DNA of 5,244 bases from an uncultured beta proteobacterium (GTDB taxonomy: Bacteria; Pseudomonadota; Gammaproteobacteria; Burkholderiales; Burkholderiaceae_B). The stretch lies in assembly GCA_903924715.1 (NCBI GenBank), contig CAIYCP010000495.1, positions 1 through 5,244 of the forward strand, written 5' to 3'. Positions 1 through 5,244 of this stretch are shown here, piece after piece. Within the stretch, counting starts at the first letter, position 1; each line of letters starts with the position of its first letter. The notes under the pieces were generated by a model. That model had not been told where the DNA came from and searched no databases. It saw only the letters and a program-made list of their open reading frames with translations. Both the position numbers and the translations under genes were made by a program.

Positions 1-231
1 GATATACCTGCCACCTTGGCTTTATGTGCCAGCGCTAATCTCGACATCAACATGATGGATACGACCTTCTTTTTAGGGCGTGAAACCCTGATACCGAAAA
101 TGACGTCGAGCATGAACTATTGGCGAACACTGATTTTTATCGCCATGTTCAAAAACTCAGGAAGCGCCACCGCGTTTTTCAAGATCCCATCCAATCGCGT
201 GGTTGAACTGGGCTCTCAGGTCGTACTTTAA
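1..231 (+). CDS. kup: Kup family low-affinity potassium transporter, C-terminal fragment (5' end outside window)
   Basis: The reading frame is open from base 1 and ends at a TAA at 229-231, giving the last 76 residues of a longer protein. The segment MDTTFFLGRETLIP followed by FFKIPSNRVVELGSQVVL matches the conserved C-terminal tail of Kup/TrkD (KUP/HAK/KT family) potassium uptake proteins as I remember it. Family members are usually about 620-630 residues, with about 12 membrane helices and a soluble cytoplasmic C-terminal domain, so only part of that cytoplasmic domain is visible. Known role of the family: proton-coupled, constitutive K+ uptake across the inner membrane. An in-frame TTG at 16 is not a real start, because family-like sequence continues upstream of it to the window edge. 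The gene is convergent with the minus-strand cluster and is probably unrelated to it in function. Confidence 0.88.
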   Translation, partial: DIPATLALCASANLDINMMDTTFFLGRETLIPKMTSSMNYWRTLIFIAMFKNSGSATAFFKIPSNRVVELGSQVVL

Positions 232-247
232 CGAACATTGCAATTCA

Positions 248-289
248 CTCTGAGTCAACGTTTAAGTTTTTATTTAAGTTGACCCAGAG
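248..289. terminator. Hairpin between convergent genes, probable bidirectional terminator
   Basis: CTCTGAGTCAAC (248-259) and GTTGACCCAGAG (278-289) form a 12-bp inverted repeat around an 18-nt AT-rich loop. In the minus-strand transcript all 12 positions pair, one as G-U; in the plus-strand transcript that position is an A-C mismatch. The hairpin begins 17 nt after the kup stop and 26 nt beyond the CoA-transferase stop, where a shared terminator is expected. Neither side has a clear run of T: the plus strand continues ATATTT and the minus strand TGAATTGC. It may therefore be an imperfect terminator or an mRNA 3'-end stabiliser. The better pairing on the minus strand suggests it serves mainly the catabolic operon. 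Confidence 0.6.
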
Positions 290-314
290 ATATTTACACG
301 ATCAGCCAAACAAA

Positions 315-1709
315 TTAGCTAGGCTCCATCACCTGAAGATCTGGCGACACTACAAAATCAATCTCGCCCATCGCTTTGACTTCTTCAGGCGTGAAACCAG
401 GGGCGATTGCCTCAAGCACACACTGACCGTCCACCCAGTGCAAAACCGCCAGATCAGTCACTAGCCAATCAACGCACTTGCGCCCAGTCAGCGGGTATTT
501 GCAACGGCGAGGCAATTTGGTTCTGCCCTTGCTGTCAGCATGTTCCATAACGATGATGAGTTCGACTTCGCCAGAAATCAAATCCATCGCGCCACCGATG
601 CCACCACGACGAGCATCGGTGATGCTCCAGTTGGCGACGTTGCCCTCTTGGTCGACTTCATACGCGCCAAGGATGACGGTATCAATATGGCCACCGCGAG
701 CCATTTCAAAAGACATCACACTTTCAAAGAATGAAGTACCCGGCACGGCTTCAACGAATTGGCCCCCTGCGTTAAAGACATCGGGGTCGACTGCGTCACC
801 CGAAACAATGCCACCATAACCCAGCACGCCATTCTCAGCGTGCAACCAAACGCCACGGTTCTGCAGGAAATTCGAAACTTGGGTGGGTATCCCCACACCT
901 AAATTGACATAGGTGTTGCTCTTAACAATTTTGGCGGCATTTTTAGCAATGCCATTTCGCGTCAACGCCTGCTTCTCGTTATATGTGCGCGCGCTATCCG
1001 CAGCACGCTTTTCAGGACGCGACAAGGTCTTGACATCAATCATGTCCGTAATCTTGAGCACGCGCGAAATAAAAATACCGGGCAGATCAATGAGCTCAGG
1101 TGGCAACTCGCCGACCTCAACAATTTCTTCAACTTCAACAATCGCAATTTTTGCCGCTTTTGCGAAGGCCGAATTAAAGTTAGCGCTACCGCCACGAAAC
1201 TGCACATTACCCGCGCGGTCAGCACGATACGCGCTCAAAAATGCATAATCGACCTGAATGGCATGCTCAAGAACGTGAGGCTTTCCATTGAAATAGCGAA
1301 TGTCTTTTCCTTCGGCCAACTCTGTATCAACACCAGTCGGAGAATAAAAAGCGGGAATGCCCGCCCCACCTGCACGACAGCGTTCGACCAAAATACCTTG
1401 TGGTACTAATTCAACATCCAGCGTGCCCGCTGCGATTCTTTTTTCGCCCTCGGTTTGCATGCCCGCTCTGATCGAAAACGCTGCAACAAGTTTTTTGACC
1501 TGATTGTTTTCAACCAGCAGCTGGCCTTTTTCGCCTGCAGCACCAAGTGAATTACAGACCAAGGTCAGATCCGTTGTGCCTTTGTCTCGCAAAGCGAAGA
1601 TCAAATTGTTGGGGAAACGATGTGCCAAACCAAACCCGGCGATCGCGACACTCGCGCCCGGTTTGATATCTGCGATTGCCTGTGCGGCTGAGGCAACTAC
1701 CTTATCCAT
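315..1709 (-). CDS. Family I CoA-transferase, alpha and beta subunits fused (3-oxoacid CoA-transferase-like)
   Basis: 464 residues. The family transfers CoA from a donor such as succinyl-CoA to a carboxylic acid via a glutamyl-CoA intermediate, in the cytoplasm. The alpha half spans about residues 1-222, with GGAGIPAFYSPTG near 114-126 and NFNSAFAKAAK, then VEVEEIVEVGELPPE, near 177-205. A linker runs about 223-250. The beta half spans about 251-464, with NLGVGIPT (269-276), the catalytic motif HAENGVLG (290-297; nucleophile Glu292, codon 834-836) and GGAMDLISGEVELIIVMEH (372-390). The length is close to mature SCOT (about 480), whereas many bacterial homologues are two separate genes. Oddity: the alpha glycine loop reads GFGLAHRFPNNLI (25-37) where homologues usually have GFGLCGIP. 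ATG 1709 has AAAGGA at 1715-1720, 5 nt upstream. Last gene of the cluster, 48 bp after the receptor gene. The acid substrate is unknown; 3-oxoacid or 3-oxoadipate-type substrates are the nearest families. Confidence 0.9.
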   Translation of the reverse strand: MDKVVASAAQAIADIKPGASVAIAGFGLAHRFPNNLIFALRDKGTTDLTLVCNSLGAAGEKGQLLVENNQVKKLVAAFSIRAGMQTEGEKRIAAGTLDVELVPQGILVERCRAGGAGIPAFYSPTGVDTELAEGKDIRYFNGKPHVLEHAIQVDYAFLSAYRADRAGNVQFRGGSANFNSAFAKAAKIAIVEVEEIVEVGELPPELIDLPGIFISRVLKITDMIDVKTLSRPEKRAADSARTYNEKQALTRNGIAKNAAKIVKSNTYVNLGVGIPTQVSNFLQNRGVWLHAENGVLGYGGIVSGDAVDPDVFNAGGQFVEAVPGTSFFESVMSFEMARGGHIDTVILGAYEVDQEGNVANWSITDARRGGIGGAMDLISGEVELIIVMEHADSKGRTKLPRRCKYPLTGRKCVDWLVTDLAVLHWVDGQCVLEAIAPGFTPEEVKAMGEIDFVVSPDLQVMEPS

Positions 1710-1740
1710 ACTAATCCTTTGTTAATAAGTTCACTTACAC

Positions 1741-1764
1741 AAATCAAGCCTTTAGGCTTAATCC
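1741..1764 (-). terminator. Weak hairpin overlapping the receptor stop codon, possible attenuator or processing site
   Basis: The minus strand reads ATTAAGCC, loop TAAA, GGCTTGAT: an 8-bp stem with one G-U pair, centred on 1751-1754. Its core AAGCC/GGCTT (1746-1759) is perfect. It overlaps the TAA stop of the receptor gene and is followed by TTGTGT rather than a full T-run, so it is unlikely to be an efficient terminator. It could lower read-through into the CoA-transferase or mark an mRNA processing point. Chance occurrence is possible. Confidence 0.25.
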
Positions 1765-2714
1765 ATCTTGATATTCAAAATTTTATTGAGCTCGGTCAGC
1801 TGACGCTTTTCTTCGTTTAGCGCAGCCAAAAACTGTTGCGGATTCAGCATTTTGATTTCTGAGCCTACCGCCTCGACACGGGCACGAACTTCGGGCTGTG
1901 CAAAATACTTCACACTTGCATCGTACAACACCCGCACGACACTGTCGGGCGTACCCGCCGGAGCCAGTAAACCATACCACGAACCTGTATTACCGGGCAC
2001 ACCCTGTTCGCCCAAGGTAGGTACGTCGGGCAAGGCTTTAGAACGAGTTTGCGCCGAAAGGCCAATCGCACGCAGTTTCCCCGATTTAAGGTGCGGCAGC
2101 ATTGCCGATACATTCAAAAACGAAACGTCTACGTGGCCGCCTAGCATGTCGTTCACCACGGGGGATGCGCCTTTGTAAGGCACATGTGTCATTTTGACGT
2201 TCGCCTCAAGCTGAAAAATCTCACCCGCAAGATGGGTCGAGCTTCCGGTGCCGCTTGAGCCGTAGGTCAGCGTCTTTGTTTTTGCCAGCGCAATGAATTC
2301 TTTCACTGTGTTCGCCTGGATATGTGGGCCAATCACCATGACATTTGGCACGTCAATCATCATCAAGATCGGCACAAACTCTTTGATTCCATCAAAGGGC
2401 GGGTTCGAACTAAAGATCGGCACGGCGATATGAGGTGCGCCACTACCCGCCAACAACGTGTAGCCGTCGGGCGCAGCTTTCGCCACGAAACCGGTACCGA
2501 TCACGCCACTGCCGCCTCCTTTGGCCTCGATCACAAAGGTCTGACCGAGCGCCTGCGACAGCCCGTTTGCCAGCTCACGTGCGATCTGATCAGCAGGCCC
2601 CCCCGCAGGGTAAGGCACAATCATTTTTACCGGTCTATCTGGATAGGTTTGGGCGCCAGAAAATAGAGGACATACTCCAATCAGGAAGAGAAACATCCGC
2701 AGGATCTTTTTCAT
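1758..2714 (-). CDS. Bug/TctC family periplasmic solute-binding protein of a tripartite tricarboxylate transporter
   Basis: 318 residues from ATG 2714, the usual length for the family. These receptors bind carboxylates or other small organic molecules in the periplasm and deliver them to a TctA/TctB-type permease. Residues 1-21 are a signal peptide: a basic start (MKKILR), a hydrophobic core (FLFLIGVC) and likely cleavage after SGA, before QTYPDRP. Family signatures are YPDRPVKMIVPYPAGGPAD (24-42), with Asp42 at the usual ligand-contacting position, and VIGTGFVAKAAPDGYTLL (71-88). THVPYKGASP and LLAPAGTP occur further on. ATG 2714 is preferred over an in-frame TTG at 2732 because the signal peptide then starts cleanly and TAGGG sits 6 nt upstream (2721-2725). 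No permease gene is in the window, so it is an orphan here. It lies between two enzyme genes, which suggests it brings in the substrate of this pathway. The ligand cannot be predicted. Confidence 0.92.
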   Translation of the reverse strand: MKKILRMFLFLIGVCPLFSGAQTYPDRPVKMIVPYPAGGPADQIARELANGLSQALGQTFVIEAKGGGSGVIGTGFVAKAAPDGYTLLAGSGAPHIAVPIFSSNPPFDGIKEFVPILMMIDVPNVMVIGPHIQANTVKEFIALAKTKTLTYGSSGTGSSTHLAGEIFQLEANVKMTHVPYKGASPVVNDMLGGHVDVSFLNVSAMLPHLKSGKLRAIGLSAQTRSKALPDVPTLGEQGVPGNTGSWYGLLAPAGTPDSVVRVLYDASVKYFAQPEVRARVEAVGSEIKMLNPQQFLAALNEEKRQLTELNKILNIKMD

Positions 2715-2759
2715 TTCTAACCCTATTTTCAAGTCTTTCTAACGGTGTTGTCTAACTTT

Positions 2760-3659
2760 TTACTCGCCACGCGCTTCAGGTTCGACCGGTTCAAAACGAT
2801 AACCCTTGGTAGCGTCACCGCGTATGTAACCACAATGTGGCCAACCAAAATGCACCGGAAAAATCATGGCGTTGCGTTCAGCCGCACGCTTCAGAAACAA
2901 GGCACGCGAAGCACGCGCCTGCTCAGCATGTGCATCGATCCAGGTATTGATGTGCGGCATCGCAATCTGCAACGGGCTATGCATCACATCGCCCGCAAAA
3001 ATTGCTTCTTGCCCTTTTGACTGCAGGCGAAAGTGCAGTGAGCCTGGCGTGTGACCCGGCATGGCTTCAGCCTTCAGGCAGCCGGCCACGACATCGCCAT
3101 CATCAATCAAGTCGATCAGGCCTAGTTCATAAAGTGGTAACACGCTGTCTTCAAACGAACCACTGATCACACCCTTGTCGCCATTTTTATACGCAGCGTA
3201 TGCAGCTTCAAAATCAACCCGTGGCATCAAATGGCGGGCATTCGGAAACATCGGCTCCCAACGCCCATCCACCATGCGCGTGCCCCAACCCACGTGGTCG
3301 GGATGAAAGTGCGTGACGATGACGTGCGTCACTGATTTTGCACTTGCGCCTGCTGCATCGAGCCAAAGTGGCGTCAAAGTGTTGAGCATATTCATCCGCT
3401 CTGAGCCGCGCTTTTTATGGTTGCCAACACCCAAGTCAATCACGATCACGTTATCGCCCATGTGCATCACCCATAACTGCATCGCCACGATAAAGCGTTG
3501 CAGCTTGATGTTGTAATGATGCGGGGCTAGCCACGACAAGTGCGGTGCGATTTCGCGCACATCCAGCTCAGGAAACACAAAATCAGCTGCGTGCGTAGGG
3601 CCGCTGTATTCAAGCACGTTGTAAATTTTGGCGTCACCAACATGGCGTGAGTAAATCAT
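2760..3659 (-). CDS. MBL-fold metallohydrolase (lactonase/esterase-like)
   Basis: 299 residues. The metallo-beta-lactamase fold is recognisable from its ordered metal ligands: THFHPDHVGW (116-125; His117, His119, Asp121, His122), His203 in MPGHTPGS, Asp224 in AGDVMHSP and His270 in FPVHFGWPH. All ligands for a two-metal site, usually zinc, are present, so the enzyme should be active. No signal peptide is visible, so it is probably cytoplasmic. Family members of this size and motif spacing include lactonases, organophosphate and ester hydrolases, and thioesterase-like enzymes; I cannot choose between them. The context with CoA-pathway genes favours hydrolysis of a lactone, ester or thioester intermediate (inference). 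ATG 3659 lies 28 bp after the EthD-like gene stop, with only a weak AAGAGA ribosome site upstream; no better start is apparent. The receptor gene follows after 45 bp. Confidence 0.88.
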   Translation of the reverse strand: MIYSRHVGDAKIYNVLEYSGPTHAADFVFPELDVREIAPHLSWLAPHHYNIKLQRFIVAMQLWVMHMGDNVIVIDLGVGNHKKRGSERMNMLNTLTPLWLDAAGASAKSVTHVIVTHFHPDHVGWGTRMVDGRWEPMFPNARHLMPRVDFEAAYAAYKNGDKGVISGSFEDSVLPLYELGLIDLIDDGDVVAGCLKAEAMPGHTPGSLHFRLQSKGQEAIFAGDVMHSPLQIAMPHINTWIDAHAEQARASRALFLKRAAERNAMIFPVHFGWPHCGYIRGDATKGYRFEPVEPEARGE

Positions 3660-3687
3660 TGTGTTGTCTCTTGATTTTTCTAAGAAG

Positions 3688-4413
3688 TTAACCGACTAAG
3701 CGATAGGTCAAACGCCACTTAGTATCGCGTTTTTGCCAAGGTGGTGGCCCATCCGAAAAAGAATTGCCACCAGGATCAGCACTTAATCTGGCTTTCATAA
3801 ACGCCTGGGCCGCGGCCTCATCCTTGATGCCGTACATCGCCAAGAAATTTGGTGCACCGGGCTCGGGGTGAAGAAAGGTACGCATATTTTTATAACGCGC
3901 ACCGGTCACAAAACCATAACCTGCCAACACTTCTGGCACATGGATCGTGTTGTAGAACTCATTGAATTGGGCTAACTCAGCCGCACCCGAACCGGCCGCT
4001 TCGTTCATCCCGACCAAGTACATATAAGGCGAGTCAGACACTTTTGCCGCTTCAGGGTTGTTCAATACATGCTGCCACATCAAGCGCCATTTTGATTGCC
4101 GCTTCTGCCAGGCAGCTGGGCCATCGCTATACACGGGCCGCCCACTCGCGGGCCCGTCATTGCGACTAATGTAAAGCTGCGCAGCCTCTTTGCTTTCAAT
4201 ATCGTAGGCAGCAATAAAGCGCGGGCCGCGCGCACCACGGGTATCGTCTTGCGCAAGCTCATAACGCCGTCCACGCAAAAAGCCGGGGTTACCTGCCAAG
4301 ACTTCGGGCTTGTGGACATTTGAGTAAAAATCATTAAATGCTGCGACATCGGCAGCACTCGTGTCGGCGGGGATATCCATACCGACCCAGTAGGTGTAAA
4401 GCGCGTCGCTCAT
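3688..4413 (-). CDS. Protein with two tandem EthD-like (dimeric alpha-beta barrel) repeats, function unknown
   Basis: 241 residues made of two clearly related halves. Repeat 1 (about 5-116) and repeat 2 (about 129-239) align along their length: YTYWVGM against YMYLVGM, FNDFYSNVHKPEVLAG against FNEFYNTIHVPEVLAG, and SDGPAAWQKRQSKWRL against SDGPPPWQKRDTKWRL. The FxxFYxxxHxPEVLAG element (His34 and His158) resembles the conserved helix-plus-His element of EthD-like ferredoxin-fold proteins, which normally form a barrel from two chains. Here one chain could form the whole barrel. Some EthD-like proteins act in degradation pathways, but no reaction can be assigned here. There is no signal peptide. 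ATG 4413 has AGGA 6 nt upstream and lies 16 bp after the DUF35 stop, so co-translation is likely. The family call rests on motif and fold resemblance; the duplication itself is directly visible. Confidence 0.75.
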   Translation of the reverse strand: MSDALYTYWVGMDIPADTSAADVAAFNDFYSNVHKPEVLAGNPGFLRGRRYELAQDDTRGARGPRFIAAYDIESKEAAQLYISRNDGPASGRPVYSDGPAAWQKRQSKWRLMWQHVLNNPEAAKVSDSPYMYLVGMNEAAGSGAAELAQFNEFYNTIHVPEVLAGYGFVTGARYKNMRTFLHPEPGAPNFLAMYGIKDEAAAQAFMKARLSADPGGNSFSDGPPPWQKRDTKWRLTYRLVG

Positions 4414-4429
4414 TTTCTATCCTAGGGAC

Positions 4430-4831
4430 TCAGGCCGGTTTAAACATTGGAATGGCAGGACCCTCATCGCTAGGCTTGAAGGTCACCGCAACCTTCTGTC
4501 CGCAACGAATCGTATCCAAATCGCAATCAACAATATTCGTAAGCATCGTGATGCCTTCATCAAGCGTGACATACGCAATGGCGTAGGGAACGGGCCCCGA
4601 CGTGCGCGTCACGCTAAAGCTGTATACCGTGCCAGTGCCTTTAACCTGCTTGAATTCAGTTTTATCGCTGAAACAAAAGGGGCATAACGCACGAGGATAA
4701 TGATGATATTGCTTGCAATCATTGCAATACTTCAGCATCAACTTGCCTTGGGTGGCCGCGTCAAAATAGGGCTCGTCGCCATAGTTCATTTTTGGCGCAG
4801 GGATTTTTCTTTCTTGATAAGGTGTGGTCAT
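4430..4831 (-). CDS. DUF35 zinc-ribbon/OB-fold acyl-CoA-associated protein
   Basis: 133 residues, typical for the family. The N-terminal part holds a rubredoxin-like zinc ribbon with four cysteines in two CxxC pairs: YCNDC (Cys36, Cys39) and LCPFC (Cys50, Cys53). The OB-fold part follows from about residue 60, with GTGTVYSFSVTRTSGP (65-80), YAIAYVTLDEG and GQKVAVTFKPSDEG. Known family behaviour: DUF35 proteins bind SCP2-type thiolases, HMG-CoA synthase or Ltp-type aldolases, or fuse to MaoC-like hydratases (as in ChsH2 of steroid side-chain breakdown), and help position CoA substrates. Here it directly follows a thiolase-like gene with a 4-bp gap, so it is very probably that protein's obligate partner. 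ATG 4831 has GAGGG at 4839-4843, 7 nt upstream and inside the end of the thiolase gene, consistent with translational coupling. Confidence 0.9.
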   Translation of the reverse strand: MTTPYQERKIPAPKMNYGDEPYFDAATQGKLMLKYCNDCKQYHHYPRALCPFCFSDKTEFKQVKGTGTVYSFSVTRTSGPVPYAIAYVTLDEGITMLTNIVDCDLDTIRCGQKVAVTFKPSDEGPAIPMFKPA

Positions 4832-4835
4832 GGCT

Positions 4836-5244
4836 TTACCCTCTTTCCATAATCAATGTGGCACTGCCGTGACGGGTGCTCAGCGAGCCACCGGTTCCGT
4901 GTGCTAGCGCAATGTCGCAGTTTTTAACTTGTACCAAAGGGTGCGCTTCGCCACGTAATTGACGAACGGCCTCGATAATTTTTGTAATACCACCTCGGTT
5001 CACCGGATGGTTATTGCACATACCGCCACCATCAGTATTAAACGGCAGTTTGCCCACCCCAGAAATCAAATTACCATCCATCACAAACTTACCGCCCTCA
5101 CCCTTTTTACAAAAGCCAAGATCCTCAAGCGTCATCACCACGGTGATCGTGAAGCTGTCGTAAATTGAGGCGTACTTAATATCGCTAGGCTTGACACCTG
5201 CCTCAGCAAACGCGATCGGGCCCGAACGCACAGCACCGGTATAC
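4836..5244 (-). CDS. Thiolase-like / SCP2-type (Ltp-like) acyl-CoA C-C bond enzyme, C-terminal fragment (5' end outside window)
   Basis: The frame is open to the right edge (YTGA precedes a GTG at 5231), so the GTG is internal and about 135 C-terminal residues are visible of a family protein of about 380-400. Seen: YDSFTITVVMTLEDLGFC, then FNTDGGGMCNNHPVNRGG, then ALAHGTGGSLSTRHGSATLIM. This is the C-terminal thiolase domain of the SCP2-thiolase/lipid-transfer protein branch. The HP in NNHPVNRGG (His codon 5007-5009) fits the active-site His of thiolases. The usual C-terminal CxG Cys is replaced by HGTGG (His codon 4899-4901), as is typical of this branch. The nucleophilic Cys region lies outside the window, so thiolase and retro-aldolase activity cannot be told apart. 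The DUF35 partner gene starts 4 bp downstream. Expected role: C-C cleavage of a CoA-linked intermediate in the cytoplasm. Confidence 0.87.
   Translation of the reverse strand, partial: YTGAVRSGPIAFAEAGVKPSDIKYASIYDSFTITVVMTLEDLGFCKKGEGGKFVMDGNLISGVGKLPFNTDGGGMCNNHPVNRGGITKIIEAVRQLRGEAHPLVQVKNCDIALAHGTGGSLSTRHGSATLIMERG

Noticed and set aside
478..819. Plus-strand open frame of 113 codons opposite the CoA-transferase
   Set aside because: It lies entirely antisense to a well-conserved gene, has no recognisable motif and no convincing ribosome site; the same holds for the frames at 540-734, 913-1248 and 1504-1725.
1726..1737. Palindrome TAAGT-TC-ACTTA upstream of the CoA-transferase as a possible operator
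   Set aside because: The arms are only 5 bp, there is a single copy and no promoter elements beside it; it can easily arise by chance in an AT-rich gap.
2670..2672. Cys15 of the receptor as a lipoprotein lipidation site
   Set aside because: The residue before Cys15 is Val, which does not fit a lipobox (Gly, Ala or Ser expected), and a good signal peptidase I site (SGA) follows at residues 19-21.
2715..2732. Six-codon N-terminal extension of the receptor from a TTG at 2732
   Set aside because: It would put MKIGLE before a standard signal peptide; ATG 2714 has its own ribosome-site-like TAGGG and gives a normal start.
2322..2755. Overlapping plus-strand frames (2322-2666 and 2435-2755) opposite the receptor gene
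   Set aside because: Their products are rich in Arg, His and Gln with low-information composition, as expected of antisense shadows, and the receptor frame on the other strand is clearly real.
4438..4445. 8-bp palindrome GTTTAAAC at the end of the DUF35 gene
   Set aside because: It lies inside coding sequence with no second copy or loop; nothing supports a regulatory role.
5229..5231. GTG as the start of the thiolase-like gene
   Set aside because: The frame stays open to the window edge, the visible part matches only the C-terminal domain of the family, and the upstream residues YTGA continue it naturally.

Overview
The window reads as chromosomal DNA from a proteobacterium, most likely a betaproteobacterium of the order Burkholderiales. 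The main clue is a Bug/TctC-type solute receptor sitting alone in a catabolic gene cluster, an arrangement that is very common in that order. The base composition looks moderate rather than strongly GC-rich, so I do not name a genus. I see no phage, insertion sequence, CRISPR array, tRNA or rRNA.

Layout: positions 1-231 (+) hold the last 76 codons of a Kup-type potassium transporter. A strong hairpin at 248-289 separates it from the rest and lies between two convergent genes. Everything from 315 to the right edge is one co-directional minus-strand cluster, transcribed from right to left. In transcription order it holds: the C-terminal part of a thiolase-like/SCP2-type protein (start lies beyond the window); a DUF35 zinc-ribbon/OB-fold partner; a protein made of two tandem EthD-like (dimeric alpha-beta barrel) repeats; an MBL-fold metallohydrolase; a Bug/TctC periplasmic solute-binding protein; and a single-chain CoA-transferase with fused alpha and beta halves. 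The gaps are 4, 16, 28, 45 and 48 bp, which fits one operon. The promoter must lie outside the window.

Inference on how they work together: the receptor captures an organic acid (its membrane permease genes are not in this window), the CoA-transferase activates an acid to its CoA thioester, and the thiolase-like/DUF35 pair cleaves C-C bonds in a CoA-linked intermediate. The MBL hydrolase could open a lactone or hydrolyse an ester or thioester. The EthD-like protein has no assigned reaction. The set looks like a pathway for degrading an organic or aromatic acid, but the substrate cannot be read from the sequence. The most unusual items are the duplicated EthD-like protein, the fused CoA-transferase with an altered N-terminal glycine loop, and the combination of families itself.
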